DNA from: CANJBX01 sp035556735
Lineage (GTDB): Bacteria > Pseudomonadota > Alphaproteobacteria > Rhizobiales > Xanthobacteraceae
NCBI GenBank assembly: GCA_035556735.1
Contig: DATMFF010000012.1
Location: 124,001 to 188,000 of the forward strand
Direction of reading: 5' to 3'
Length of the DNA: 64,000 nucleotides
Below, piece by piece: positions 40,508 through 49,075 of this stretch (its first letter is position 1; each line of letters starts with the position of its first letter). The notes under the pieces are model-generated. The model was not told where the DNA came from. It was given only the letters and a program-made list of their open reading frames with translations, and searched no databases. The position numbers were made by a program, and so were the translations under genes.

Positions 40508-41363
40508 GCGCCGCCTCCGCGGTGGTCGGCGCGGCGGACCGTCGGCCCTCGCAGTAGTCCGTATCGGAGCAGACGAACATGCGGCCGCCGCGATCGTCCG
40601 TGACGACCTCGTCGAGGAAGCTGTCGGAGGCGCCGCAGAGCGCGCAGCTCGCGTCGTGACGATAGCGCTCGAACGGGTGGTCCTCGAAGTCGAGCGAAAC
40701 CACCCTAGTATAGGGCGGGATGGCGTAGATGCGCTTCTCGCGGCCGGCGCCGAACAGCTGCAGCGCCGCGCAATCGTTCATCTTCGGATTGTCGAACTTC
40801 GGGGTCGGCGAGGGGTCCATCACGTAGCGGCCGTCGACCTTCACCGGATAGGCGTATGTCGTCGCGATGTGGCCGTGACACGCGATGTCCTCGTAGAGCT
40901 TGACGTGCATCAGCCCGTAGTCGGCGATCGCATGCATGCGGCGCGTCTCGGTCTCGCGCGGCTCCAGGAAACGTAGCGGTTCCGGGATCGGCACCTGGAA
41001 CACCAGCACCTGGTGGTCCTGCAGCGGCGTCTCCGGAATGCGGTGTCGCGTCTGGATCACCGTCGCTTCGGTCGTGGCCGTCGTGGTGCGCACGCCGGCC
41101 GTCTTGGCAAAGAACTGGCGGATCGAGACGGCGTTCGTGGTGTCGTCGGAACCCTGGTCGATGACCTTGAGCACGTCCTGCGGACCGAGGATCGACGCGG
41201 TCACCTGCACGCCGCCGGTGCCCCAGCCGTAGGGCATCGGCATCTCGCGGCTGGCGAACGGCACTTGATAGCCGGGGATTGCGACCGCCTTGAGGATCGC
41301 GCGGCGGATCATCCGCTTGGTCTGCTCGTCGAGATAGGCGAAGTTGTAGGCGGGTATGCTCAT
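40500..41363 (-). CDS. phnJ: Carbon-phosphorus lyase core subunit PhnJ (radical SAM)
   Basis: This 287-residue catalytic subunit cleaves the C-P bond. The C-terminal cysteine pattern is CALC, then 21 residues, C, then five residues, C (CSDTDYC), the arrangement that binds the 4Fe-4S cluster and includes the substrate-radical cysteine in PhnJ. Other family blocks are YNFAYLDEQTKRMIRRAILK, MPYGWGTGGVQVTASI and VSLDFEDHPFERYRHDASC. Its ATG overlaps the phnI stop. Confidence 0.97.
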   Translation of the reverse strand: MSIPAYNFAYLDEQTKRMIRRAILKAVAIPGYQVPFASREMPMPYGWGTGGVQVTASILGPQDVLKVIDQGSDDTTNAVSIRQFFAKTAGVRTTTATTEATVIQTRHRIPETPLQDHQVLVFQVPIPEPLRFLEPRETETRRMHAIADYGLMHVKLYEDIACHGHIATTYAYPVKVDGRYVMDPSPTPKFDNPKMNDCAALQLFGAGREKRIYAIPPYTRVVSLDFEDHPFERYRHDASCALCGASDSFLDEVVTDDRGGRMFVCSDTDYCEGRRSAAPTTAEAAHA

Positions 41364-42466
41364 TCGGCGGCCTCGCGCAGTTCCGGCGCGGCCTGCGCCT
41401 TCGCAAAGAAGTCGTCGCGCAGCTTGCGCACGAGGCCGAGCTCGGCCTGGAAGTCGACGTAGTGCGGCAGCTTGAGGTGCTCGACGAAGCCCGTCGCCTG
41501 GATGTTGTCGGAATGCGACAGCACGAACTCCTCGTCCTGGGCCGGCGCCTTCACCTCCTCGCCGAGCTCGCGCGCACGCAGCGCACGATCGACCAGCGCC
41601 ATCGACATCGCCTTGCGCTCGCTCTGTCCGAACACGAGGCCGTAGCCGCGGGTGAAGCGCGGCGCTTCCGTCGCCGTGCCGGCGAATTGGTTGATCATCT
41701 GGCACTCGGTGACCTCGATGGTGCCGAGCGGCACGGCAAAACCCAGCTCCGGCGCGCAGAACTCGACCTCCACCTCGCCGAAGCGAATCTCGCCGGCGAA
41801 CGGGTGATTGCGGCCATAGCCGCGCTGCGTGGAATAGCCGAGCGCCAGCAGGAAACCTTCGTCGCCGCGCGCCAGATTCTGCAGGCGCAAATCGCGGTCG
41901 GCCGGAAAGCTGAGCGGATCGCGGGTCAGGTCGCCGACCGAGGCGTCAGGATCGGCCGTCGGCGACGTCTCGATCAGGCCATCGGCGGCGAGCAGGTCCG
42001 TCACGCGCGGGCAACGCGTCTCGGTCGCGGAGCCGAGCTTTGGCCGCGGCACCTCGCTGTCCCTGGCGAGGGCCGGATCGAGCAGGCGGTGCGTATAATC
42101 GAACGTCGGTCCGAGCACCTGCCCGCCGGGAAGGTCCTTGAACGTCGCCGAAATGCGCCGGCGGATCAGCATCTCGCCGGTGTCGACGGGCTCGGACGCC
42201 CCGAAGCGGGGCGTGGTGGTGCGAAATGCACGCACCAGGAAGATCGCCTCGATCAGGTCGCCGCGCGCCTGCTTGACGGCAAGCGCCGCAAGTTCGCGGT
42301 CATAGAGCGAGCCTTCGCTCATCACCCGGTCGACGGCGAGCGCAAGCTGCTCGGCGATCTGATCGAGCGAAATCTCGGGCACGGAGCGGTCGCCGCGCCG
42401 CGCATCCGCAAGCAGCGCGTGCGCGTTCTCGATCGCGCGTTGGCCGCCTTTGACTGCAACGTACAT
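41360..42466 (-). CDS. phnI: C-P lyase core subunit PhnI
   Basis: This 368-residue protein begins MYVAVKGGQRAIENAHALLA, the typical PhnI start, and contains EGFLLALGYSTQRGYGRNHPF, FARGTRLALAAA-independent blocks such as ECQMINQFAG and FTRGYGLVFGQSERKAMSMA, and HSDNIQATGFVEHLKLPHYVD near the end. PhnI displaces adenine of ATP with phosphonate to form the ribose triphosphate intermediate, together with PhnG, PhnH and PhnL. Confidence 0.96.
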   Translation of the reverse strand: MYVAVKGGQRAIENAHALLADARRGDRSVPEISLDQIAEQLALAVDRVMSEGSLYDRELAALAVKQARGDLIEAIFLVRAFRTTTPRFGASEPVDTGEMLIRRRISATFKDLPGGQVLGPTFDYTHRLLDPALARDSEVPRPKLGSATETRCPRVTDLLAADGLIETSPTADPDASVGDLTRDPLSFPADRDLRLQNLARGDEGFLLALGYSTQRGYGRNHPFAGEIRFGEVEVEFCAPELGFAVPLGTIEVTECQMINQFAGTATEAPRFTRGYGLVFGQSERKAMSMALVDRALRARELGEEVKAPAQDEEFVLSHSDNIQATGFVEHLKLPHYVDFQAELGLVRKLRDDFFAKAQAAPELREAAE

Positions 42467-42468
42467 CC

Positions 42469-43062
42469 TCAGCGGCTCCCTTCGACGATGCGCACCGAGC
42501 GCGGCAACGCAACCACGGTGTCCTTGTGCACGAACAGGAGATCGACGCCGCGCGGAAACAGCTCGCGATTGGCGGAAAGCTGCACGGCGAAATCGGCGGG
42601 CAGGGGGGAGGCGGCGAACGTTGCGGTGCGCGCGATGCCGGGTCCTGCAAGCGTCACCGTCTCGCCCGAAAATCCGTCGACCTGCATCACCAGCGTCGTC
42701 GAGCGGTCCGGGTAGTCGGCGGTGCCGGGATTGAAGCGCTCGAAAGCAGGTGCGTTGGCCGGGTCGGCGATCAGCGCGAAGGAAGCGAGGTCCGGTGCGG
42801 CCGTGATCGGCGCGCCGGTGTGGAACGTCAGCCAGTCGGTGACCGCCGCGGATTTTGCCAGCGGCGGATCGAGCCAGACCGGTGTTTCGTAGTCGAGCAG
42901 CGTCAGCGCGATCGCGGCCGCGGCCGGATCCAGCGGCTTTGGCGCTTTCACCGGGGCCGTGATCGTCTTGCGTTCGCCCGGCCGCGCCAGCGCGTCCATG
43001 ACCGCGCGGAACACGGACTGGCTTGCGAATACCGGATTGTCGAATGCGGCCGCGAGCGCCAT
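42469..43062 (-). CDS. phnH: C-P lyase core subunit PhnH
   Basis: This 197-residue protein has AAAFDNPVFASQSVFRAVMD at the start, ALARPGERKTI, LLDYETPVWLD and FPRGVDLLFVHKDTVVALPR with an IVEGSR ending, all characteristic of PhnH. It is a structural subunit of the PhnGHIJ complex. The start MALAAAFDN lies just after the phnG stop, following GAGG; a longer open frame upstream overlaps phnG and is not PhnH-like. Confidence 0.94.
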   Translation of the reverse strand: MALAAAFDNPVFASQSVFRAVMDALARPGERKTITAPVKAPKPLDPAAAAIALTLLDYETPVWLDPPLAKSAAVTDWLTFHTGAPITAAPDLASFALIADPANAPAFERFNPGTADYPDRSTTLVMQVDGFSGETVTLAGPGIARTATFAASPLPADFAVQLSANRELFPRGVDLLFVHKDTVVALPRSVRIVEGSR

Positions 43063-43066
43063 CGCG

Positions 43067-43534
43067 TCAATCCTCGCCTCGCACCATCGTGAAGAACTCT
43101 GCGCGTGTCGCCGCGGATTGCGCGCGTTTGCTCGTGCGTTCGAGCTCGAGCCGCCGGCGAATCGGCGTGAGCACATGGCGCTCGACCGCCGCGCGGTGAC
43201 GATCGGTCTGCCACAGCGCATCGCAGAGCGCCGCCAGCCGTGCCTTGTCCTGGTCTCGGCCCAGAACGTAGGCAACGCCGATCTCGCCCGATGCGATCCG
43301 CACCGAGGCGCGCGTCACGGTCGTTTCTCCGAGATTGAACGGCGCGCCGTCGCCGCCGATGCGACCGCGCACCATCACGAGGCCGACTTCCGGCGCGCGC
43401 AGCTCGACGTAGCTTGCATGCGCGCCGACATGCTTGAGCCCGCCGGCGAGTTCGCGCGGCTCCGCGTGCGCCAGCGCCGCCAGCGTGGCGCGGCGCTCGG
43501 CGTGGGCGGATTCGGGTTGAGATAAATCTGTCAC
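43067..43534 (-). CDS. phnG: C-P lyase core subunit PhnG (GTG start)
   Basis: This 155-residue protein has RRATLAALAHAEPRELAGGL, APEVGLVMVRGRIGGDGAPF, NLGETTVTRASVRI and AYVLGRDQDKARLAALCDA, the PhnG pattern. It is the first gene of the minus-strand phn operon. It appears to start with GTG, with no strong ribosome binding site. The candidate PhnF operator lies 14-39 bases upstream of this start. Confidence 0.93.
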   Translation of the reverse strand: MTDLSQPESAHAERRATLAALAHAEPRELAGGLKHVGAHASYVELRAPEVGLVMVRGRIGGDGAPFNLGETTVTRASVRIASGEIGVAYVLGRDQDKARLAALCDALWQTDRHRAAVERHVLTPIRRRLELERTSKRAQSAATRAEFFTMVRGED

Positions 43535-43547
43535 GGACGAGCGCTAC

Positions 43548-43573
43548 AAGTTGTCTATTCGGGTAGACAACTT
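43548..43573. promoter_or_regulatory. Candidate PhnF operator (palindrome)
   Basis: AAGTTGTCTA, six bases (TTCGGG), then TAGACAACTT: a perfect 10-bp inverted repeat in the divergent phnG-phnF promoter region. GntR/HutC-family regulators bind such GT-rich dyads. It lies just before phnG and 36 bp before phnF, so one regulator could control both directions. Confidence 0.7.
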
Positions 43574-43608
43574 TTGGACCCGGTCGATGACAGGCAGATG
43601 ACGAGGGC

Positions 43609-44361
43609 GTGTTGAAGACGGCCGAGCCAGCAGAAGATCGAATCGCCGGCGGCGGCGCGGGCATCGCGTTGTGGCGTCGCCTCGCTGACGACATCGAGCT
43701 CTCGATCATGACCGGTGCCTATGCGGCCGGCGATCGCCTTCCCGGCGAGATCGAGATCGCAGAGAAGTTCGGCCTCAACCGTCACACCGTTCGCCGCGCG
43801 CTCGCCGATCTTGCCGATCGCGGGCTGGTGCGCGCCGAACGCGGCAGCGGCACGTATGTCGAGACCGTGCGTCTCGCCTATCCGATCAGCACGCGCACGC
43901 GCTTCTCCGAAATCATCGGTGCGGCGGGCCTCGAAGCCAGCGGCAAGCTGATCGCCGATCGCGTCGAGCCGGCCACTGCGGATGTCGCTCAGCGCTTGCG
44001 GCTCGAGCTCGGCGATCCGGTGGTCTGCCTCGACATCGTGCGCAGCGCGAACGGCGTGCCCGTCTGCGCCGGCACGTCGTTCCTGTCCGCGAAGAAGTTT
44101 CCTGATGCAGCCGCGGTCTACCGCGAGTGCCGCTCGATCACCCGCACGCTCGCGCACTTCGGCATCCGCGATTACCGGCGCCGCTCCACGCGCGTGTCGG
44201 CTGCGGTGGTCGACGCGCTCGACGCCAAGCGGCTTGGGCTCGCGCCGGGCCGCCTTGTTCTGGTCGTGGATGGCGTCGACGTCACGCGCGCGGGCAAGCC
44301 GGTCGTAACGACGCATGCGCGGTTTGCGACCGATCGCGTCGAGCTGCTGATTGAGAGCTGA
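43609..44361 (+). CDS. phnF: Phosphonate operon transcriptional regulator PhnF (GntR/HutC family)
   Basis: This 250-residue protein has an N-terminal GntR winged helix (LWRRLADDIELSIMTGAYAAG, LPGEIEIAEKFGLNRHTVRR, VRAERGSGTYVE) and a C-terminal UTRA ligand-binding domain (TRTRFSEIIGAAGLEASG, LELGDPVVCLDIVRSANG, ITRTLAHFGIRDYRRRSTR). It is probably a repressor of the C-P lyase genes that responds to a phosphonate or phosphate-linked ligand. The start is taken as GTG after GAGGG. It is divergent from phnG, with the palindrome between. Confidence 0.92.
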   Translation: MLKTAEPAEDRIAGGGAGIALWRRLADDIELSIMTGAYAAGDRLPGEIEIAEKFGLNRHTVRRALADLADRGLVRAERGSGTYVETVRLAYPISTRTRFSEIIGAAGLEASGKLIADRVEPATADVAQRLRLELGDPVVCLDIVRSANGVPVCAGTSFLSAKKFPDAAAVYRECRSITRTLAHFGIRDYRRRSTRVSAAVVDALDAKRLGLAPGRLVLVVDGVDVTRAGKPVVTTHARFATDRVELLIES

Positions 44362-44376
44362 GACCAGGGGCGAGCC

Positions 44377-45009
44377 ATGGCCAAGCAGTTGTCATTGACG
44401 CCGCTGGTGGATCCGACCGCCGAGATTCGCGACAGCAGGCTCGGCGTCTACACCGAAGTGGGCGCGCGCACCAAGCTGCTGGAAGTCACGCTCGGCGACT
44501 ACTCCTATGTCGTCAACGACAGCGACATCGCCTACGCCGCGATCGGGAAATTCTGCTCGATCGCGGCAATGACGCGGATCAATCCGGGCAACCACCCGAT
44601 GGATCGCGCCAGCCAGTCGCATTTCACCTATCGCGCGAGCGCCTACTTTCCGGGCGAGACGGACGACGCCGGCTTTTTCGACTGGCGCCGCGCGCACGCC
44701 GTCACCATCGGCCACGATGTGTGGATCGGCCACGGCGCGATCGTGCTGCCGGGCCGCAGCATCGGCACCGGTGCGGTGGTCGCGGCCGGCGCTGTCGTCA
44801 CCAAGGATGTGCCCGACTACGCCATCGTCGCCGGCAATCCGGCGCGCGTCCTGCGCGCGCGCTTCCCGGACGCCGTCGCACGTCGGCTCAAGCGCCTCGC
44901 CTGGTGGGATTGGCCGCACGAGAACCTGCGCGGCGCGCTGCAGGATTTCCGCACGCTCGCCGTCGAGGACTTTCTCGCCAAGCACGAACCGGTGCCGGCC
45001 ATCGCATGA
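44377..45009 (+). CDS. Hexapeptide-repeat acyltransferase of the phn cluster
   Basis: This 210-residue protein is a left-handed beta-helix transferase: irregular hexapeptide repeats around VTLGDYSYVVNDSDIAYAAI, GKFCSIAAMTRINPGNHPMD, HDVWIGHGAIVLPGRSIGTG and VVAAGAVVTKDVPDYAIVAG. It matches the subgroup regularly found in phosphonate-use clusters. The substrate is unknown; acetylation of an aminophosphonate or a pathway intermediate is plausible. Its stop overlaps the ATG of the next gene. Confidence 0.88.
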   Translation: MAKQLSLTPLVDPTAEIRDSRLGVYTEVGARTKLLEVTLGDYSYVVNDSDIAYAAIGKFCSIAAMTRINPGNHPMDRASQSHFTYRASAYFPGETDDAGFFDWRRAHAVTIGHDVWIGHGAIVLPGRSIGTGAVVAAGAVVTKDVPDYAIVAGNPARVLRARFPDAVARRLKRLAWWDWPHENLRGALQDFRTLAVEDFLAKHEPVPAIA

Positions 45010-46190
45010 ACATCTCCGTTCGCACCAAGCCAGCCATCCGCGTCGAAGCCGGCCAGGCGCTTGTCGACGGCCACATCGGCCCGGCAACCATCGAGGTCGA
45101 GGGCGGGCTCATCGCGAGCGTCGATGGGAGCGCGGGCGCGGCCGCGCTGCGGTTTCGCGCCGACGGGCTCACGGTGCTCCCCGGCATCGTGGACATCCAT
45201 GGCGACGCGTTCGAGCGGCAGATGATGCCGCGGCCCGGAGTCGGCTTCCCGCTCGATATTGCGTTTGTCGAAAGCGACCGCCAGGCGATCGCCAACGGCA
45301 TCACCACCGTGTTCCACGGGCTGACGTGGTCGTGGGAGCCGGGCCTGCGCGGCTCCGACAATGCGCGCGCCGTGCTGGCGTGCCTCGAGCGCATTGGGCC
45401 GCAGCTTGCCGCCGAGACGCGCATTCACCTGCGGCACGAGACCTACAATCTCGACGCCGAGGACGAGATCGTCGGATGGCTGGCGGCGCGGCGCATCCAT
45501 GCGCTGGCGTTCAACGACCACATGGACATCGCCCTCGCGTCCACCGGCCGCGCACACAAGCTCGACCCGATGGTCGAACGCTCGGGCCTAACGCGCGAGG
45601 AGTTTCTCGCGCTGGTCGAGCGGACCCATGCACGGGGCGGCGAAGTGCCGGCCTCGATTGCGCGGCTGGCGCGGGCGGCGGTTGCCGCCGGCATTCCGCT
45701 GCTGTCGCATGACGACACCAGCCCCGGGCAGCGCGCCTGGTTCCGCGATCTCGGCTGCAAGATCGCGGAGTTCCCGACGACCATCGAGACGGCGCGGGCG
45801 GCCGCGCAGGCAGGCGACGCGATCGTGTTGGGCGCGCCGAATGTCGTGCGCGGCGGCAGCCACACAGGTTGGACCAAGGCAGCCGACATGGTGGGCCTCG
45901 GCTACTGCTCGATCCTGGCCTCGGACTACTATTACCCGGCGCCGCTCGTCGCTCCCTTCCGCCTTGCTGCCGATGGTGTTGCGCCGCTGCATGAGGCCTG
46001 GCAACTCGTCTCGGCATCGCCGGCGGCCGCCGCCGGATTGACCGATCGTGGATCGATCGCCGCCGGACAACGCGCCGATCTCATCTTCGTCGATGCCGCC
46101 GATCCGCTGCGCCCGTGCCTCGTCGCCACCATGGTTGCCGGGCGCTTCGCATATCTCGCCGACGCCAACCGCCTGGGTGCGCGGCCATGA
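45006..46190 (+). CDS. Second PhnM-like amidohydrolase
   Basis: This 394-residue amidohydrolase is related to PhnM but clearly different from the copy at 37460. The metal motif reads GIVDIHGDAFERQMMPRPGV where classic PhnM has HTDHLE, and GITTVFHGLTWSWEPGLRG replaces ITTVLDSLRVW; LSHDDTSPGQRAW and APNVVRGGSHTGW are kept. It lies between the hexapeptide transferase and the DUF1045 gene with ATGA overlaps on both sides, so the three are coupled. It may act on a different phosphonate-ribose intermediate or be a true PhnM isoenzyme. Confidence 0.85.
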   Translation: MNISVRTKPAIRVEAGQALVDGHIGPATIEVEGGLIASVDGSAGAAALRFRADGLTVLPGIVDIHGDAFERQMMPRPGVGFPLDIAFVESDRQAIANGITTVFHGLTWSWEPGLRGSDNARAVLACLERIGPQLAAETRIHLRHETYNLDAEDEIVGWLAARRIHALAFNDHMDIALASTGRAHKLDPMVERSGLTREEFLALVERTHARGGEVPASIARLARAAVAAGIPLLSHDDTSPGQRAWFRDLGCKIAEFPTTIETARAAAQAGDAIVLGAPNVVRGGSHTGWTKAADMVGLGYCSILASDYYYPAPLVAPFRLAADGVAPLHEAWQLVSASPAAAAGLTDRGSIAAGQRADLIFVDAADPLRPCLVATMVAGRFAYLADANRLGARP

Positions 46191-46888
46191 GCACCCCGCG
46201 CTACGCCATCTATTTCGTTCCCCCGCCGGAAGCTTCGCTCTATCGCTTCGGAGCGTCTGTGATCGGCTACGACTGCTACACGCGCTGCGAAATCGCGTTC
46301 CCGCCCGAGCCTCCACTGACCGGCGCCGGCTGGATGAAGGTGACCGAGCCGGCCCGCATCTACGGCTTCCACGCCACGATCAAGGCGCCGTTCCATCTGG
46401 CGGAGGGTGCGGACGAGAGCGGCCTCGAGCGGAAGCTGCGCGCGTTCGCCAAAAGGACGACCGCGACGGCGGACCTCGTCGTGAAGCTCGATCTCATGAA
46501 AGACTTCATCGCCTTCGTGCCGCAGGGGCCGTCGCCCGCGCTCGGTGCACTTGCGGAACGGTGCGTCGTCGATCTCGACGAGTTCCGTGCGCCGCTCACG
46601 CAAGACGAGCGGCACCGGCGGTCGGAGGCTGGTCTGAGCCCGCGCCAGGCCGCCCACCTCGAGAGATGGGGCTATCCCTATGTGTTCGAGGACTTCCGCT
46701 TCCACATGACGCTGACCGGTGCGCTCGGCGAGTCCGATCGCGGAATCGTCTTCGATTATCTGCAGCGTCTGCTCGATCATGCTGACGTTGCGGAAACCGT
46801 GGCCGTCGATCGCCTGTGCCTGCTGCGTCAGGACTGGCCCGGCGCGCGCTTTCGCATGATCTCCGTCGCCAAGCTCGGAGGAGCGTGA
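46187..46888 (+). CDS. DUF1045 2H-phosphoesterase-like protein of the phn cluster
   Basis: This 233-residue protein is of the DUF1045 family found in phosphonate operons. Two H-x-T motifs, YGFHATIKAPFHL near residue 65 and FRFHMTLTGAL near residue 170, are those of the 2H phosphoesterase superfamily, whose members open or hydrolyse cyclic phosphates. The window lacks PhnP, the enzyme that hydrolyses the 1,2-cyclic phosphate of ribose made by PhnJ. This protein is therefore a good candidate to do that step, which is an inference. It overlaps the upstream phnM-like gene. Confidence 0.85.
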   Translation: MSTPRYAIYFVPPPEASLYRFGASVIGYDCYTRCEIAFPPEPPLTGAGWMKVTEPARIYGFHATIKAPFHLAEGADESGLERKLRAFAKRTTATADLVVKLDLMKDFIAFVPQGPSPALGALAERCVVDLDEFRAPLTQDERHRRSEAGLSPRQAAHLERWGYPYVFEDFRFHMTLTGALGESDRGIVFDYLQRLLDHADVAETVAVDRLCLLRQDWPGARFRMISVAKLGGA

Positions 46889-46994
46889 TGCTCACACTCT
46901 GTGGACAGCGAGAGCGTGCGTCACAAAGCGCCGGTCACTTCATCCACGTGTCACACAGCCGTGTTCGAGTCCCGCCAACAAGGGGAGTCTTGCC

Positions 46995-47846
46995 TTGACG
47001 CAGTCGGACATCCACGTCGAAGTGAAGAGGGTCCGCAAAGCCTTCAATCCCGGCGGCGCCATCCTCGATGACATCTCGTTCACGCTCGGCCGCGGCGAGA
47101 TGGTTGCCCTCATCGGTGCGTCGGGCTCGGGCAAGTCAACGCTGATCCGATCGATCGCCGGTCTCATTCCCATCGCGCGCGACGGCGGCGAGATCGTGCT
47201 GTTCGGCCGGCCGATGCAGCGCGACGGACGTGTGTGCGCTGACGCGAAGTCGCTGCGCGCGCGCGTCGGCGTCGTGTTTCAGCAGTTCAACCTCGTACCG
47301 CGCCTCTCTGTTCTGACGAATGTCTGTCTCGGCCGGATGGGCCGGCTGCCGTTCGTTCAGGGAACGTGCGGCCGTTTCTCGATGGGGGACAAGCGCGCCG
47401 CGATGCAGGCGCTCGCCCGCGTCGGCATTGCCGAGCATGCGCTCAAGCGCGGCTCGGATCTATCCGGCGGCCAGCAGCAGCGCGCGGCGATCGCGCGCAC
47501 GCTGGTGCAGGGCGCGGAGCTTCTGATTGCCGACGAGCCGATCGCATCGCTCGATCCGAGCTCGGCGCGCCGCGTCATGGATCTGCTCTCCGACATGAAC
47601 CGCCGCGACGGCACCACCATCCTCGTCTCGCTTCACCAGGTCGACTACGCGTTCAAGTACTGCCCGCGCACCATCGCGCTCAAGGCCGGACGCGTCGTGT
47701 ATGACGGCCCGACGAGCGCGCTGACCCCGGCGCTGCTGACGTCGATCTACGGCGCCGAGAGCGAAGACCTGTTTGCGCCTTCGCTCGAACCGTCGGTCGC
47801 CGCCTGGCGCGGCCGGGAGGTGGCTGTCGCCGCGTCGGCAGCCTGA
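46995..47846 (+). CDS. phnC: Phosphonate ABC transporter ATP-binding protein PhnC (TTG start)
   Basis: This 283-residue ABC ATPase has Walker A GASGSGKSTLIRS, the Q-loop FQQFNLVPRLSVLTNVCLGR typical of PhnC, signature LSGGQQQRAAIARTL, Walker B LLIADEPIASLDPSS and SLHQVDYAFKYCPR. The start is a TTG seven bases after AGGGGAG; no ATG fits the family N-terminus. The 106-bp gap before it (46889-46994) shows no confident regulatory site. Confidence 0.94.
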   Translation: MTQSDIHVEVKRVRKAFNPGGAILDDISFTLGRGEMVALIGASGSGKSTLIRSIAGLIPIARDGGEIVLFGRPMQRDGRVCADAKSLRARVGVVFQQFNLVPRLSVLTNVCLGRMGRLPFVQGTCGRFSMGDKRAAMQALARVGIAEHALKRGSDLSGGQQQRAAIARTLVQGAELLIADEPIASLDPSSARRVMDLLSDMNRRDGTTILVSLHQVDYAFKYCPRTIALKAGRVVYDGPTSALTPALLTSIYGAESEDLFAPSLEPSVAAWRGREVAVAASAA

Positions 47847-47908
47847 AAGCCATGCCGGCGCGTTCGCGCCGGAGACAAATGACCGTTCACCAACAGGAGG
47901 CATTTCAC

Positions 47909-49006
47909 ATGCACCGCAGTTTCATTGCCCTGGCGGCCGCAGCGCTCGTTGCGACCTCCACATTTGCCAAGGCGCAGGAGATCAACTTCGGCGTGATCTC
48001 GACCGAGGCATCGGTCAATCAGAAGAAGAACTGGGAGCCGTTTCTCGCGGCGATGTCGAGCGCCACGGGCCTCAAGGTCACCGGCTTCTACGCCACCGAC
48101 TACGCCGGCGTGATCGAGGCCATGCGCTTCAACAAGGTGCATGTCGCCTGGTACGGCAACAAGTCCGGCATGGAGGCGGTCGATCGCGCGCAGGCCGAGG
48201 TGTTCGCCCAGGTCATCGCCCGTAACGGCAGCGACGGCTATTACTCGCACGTGATCGTGCACAAGGACAGCCCGTACAACTCGCTCGACGACATCCTGAA
48301 GTGCGACAAGACGCTCGACTTCGGCATTGGCGATCCCAACTCGACCTCCGGCTTCCTCGTGCCGATGTCCTATATCTTCGCGAGCAGGAACATCGATCCG
48401 AAGTCCTGCTTCAAGACCGTGCGCAACGCCAACCACCAGGCCAACGCCATGGCGGTCGCCAACAAGCAGGTCGCCGCCGCCACTAACAACAGCGAAGATC
48501 TGCAGCGCGTCGGTACCACCGCGCCGGACGCCCGCGCCAACATCAAGGTGATCTGGACATCGCCGCTGATCCCGCTCGATCCGCTGACCTGGCGCAAGGA
48601 TCTCGATCCGGCGGTGAAGGCCAAGATCTACACGTTCCTGCTCAGCTACGGCCGAGTCGGCACCCCCGACGAGATCAAGGCCGCGCGCGAGGTCCTCGCC
48701 AATCTGGTGTGGTCGCCGTTCCGGCCGTCGTCGAACAACCAGCTTCTGCCGATCCGCAAGCTGGAAGTGAACAAGAACCTGATGAAGGTGCAGGGCGACG
48801 ACAAGCTGGCGGCCGACGAAAAGGCGAAGCGGGTCGCCGCGCTCAAGGCCGAGATCGCGAAGCTCGACGCGGAGGAGAAGAAGGCGGAAAGCAGTGCCTT
48901 CACCAAGCGCGTGGCGCTGTTCGTCGAAGCGGACAAGGCCGGCAACCAGGCGGAGCTCAAGAAGATGATCGCCGAGTTCGCCGCTGGCTTCGCCAGCACC
49001 CACTGA
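47909..49006 (+). CDS. phnD: Phosphonate ABC transporter substrate-binding protein PhnD
   Basis: This 365-residue periplasmic protein has a signal peptide (HRSFIALAAAALVATSTFAKA) and a mature start EINFGVISTEASVNQKKNWE, then HVAWYGNKSGMEAVDRAQ and GIGDPNSTSGFLVPMSYIF, the PhnD ligand-site regions. An unusual lysine- and glutamate-rich helical stretch lies near residues 305-340. It captures phosphonates for import. The ATG lies eight bases after CAGGAGG. Confidence 0.95.
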   Translation: MHRSFIALAAAALVATSTFAKAQEINFGVISTEASVNQKKNWEPFLAAMSSATGLKVTGFYATDYAGVIEAMRFNKVHVAWYGNKSGMEAVDRAQAEVFAQVIARNGSDGYYSHVIVHKDSPYNSLDDILKCDKTLDFGIGDPNSTSGFLVPMSYIFASRNIDPKSCFKTVRNANHQANAMAVANKQVAAATNNSEDLQRVGTTAPDARANIKVIWTSPLIPLDPLTWRKDLDPAVKAKIYTFLLSYGRVGTPDEIKAAREVLANLVWSPFRPSSNNQLLPIRKLEVNKNLMKVQGDDKLAADEKAKRVAALKAEIAKLDAEEKKAESSAFTKRVALFVEADKAGNQAELKKMIAEFAAGFASTH

Positions 49007-49075
49007 TGATATGACTACGGCGAGACGCGCCGGGCCTCGCGCCCGGCGCGTTCGCAAGCGCCAACGGACCCGCCC

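Noticed and set aside
46920..46954. Three GTCAC words before phnC as a possible Pho box
   Set aside because: Their spacing of 14 and 16 bases does not fit the 11-base period of PhoB direct repeats.
46961..46976. T-arm-like string GTGTTCGAGTCCCGCC before phnC
   Set aside because: No matching T-stem, acceptor or anticodon arm around it; probably chance.
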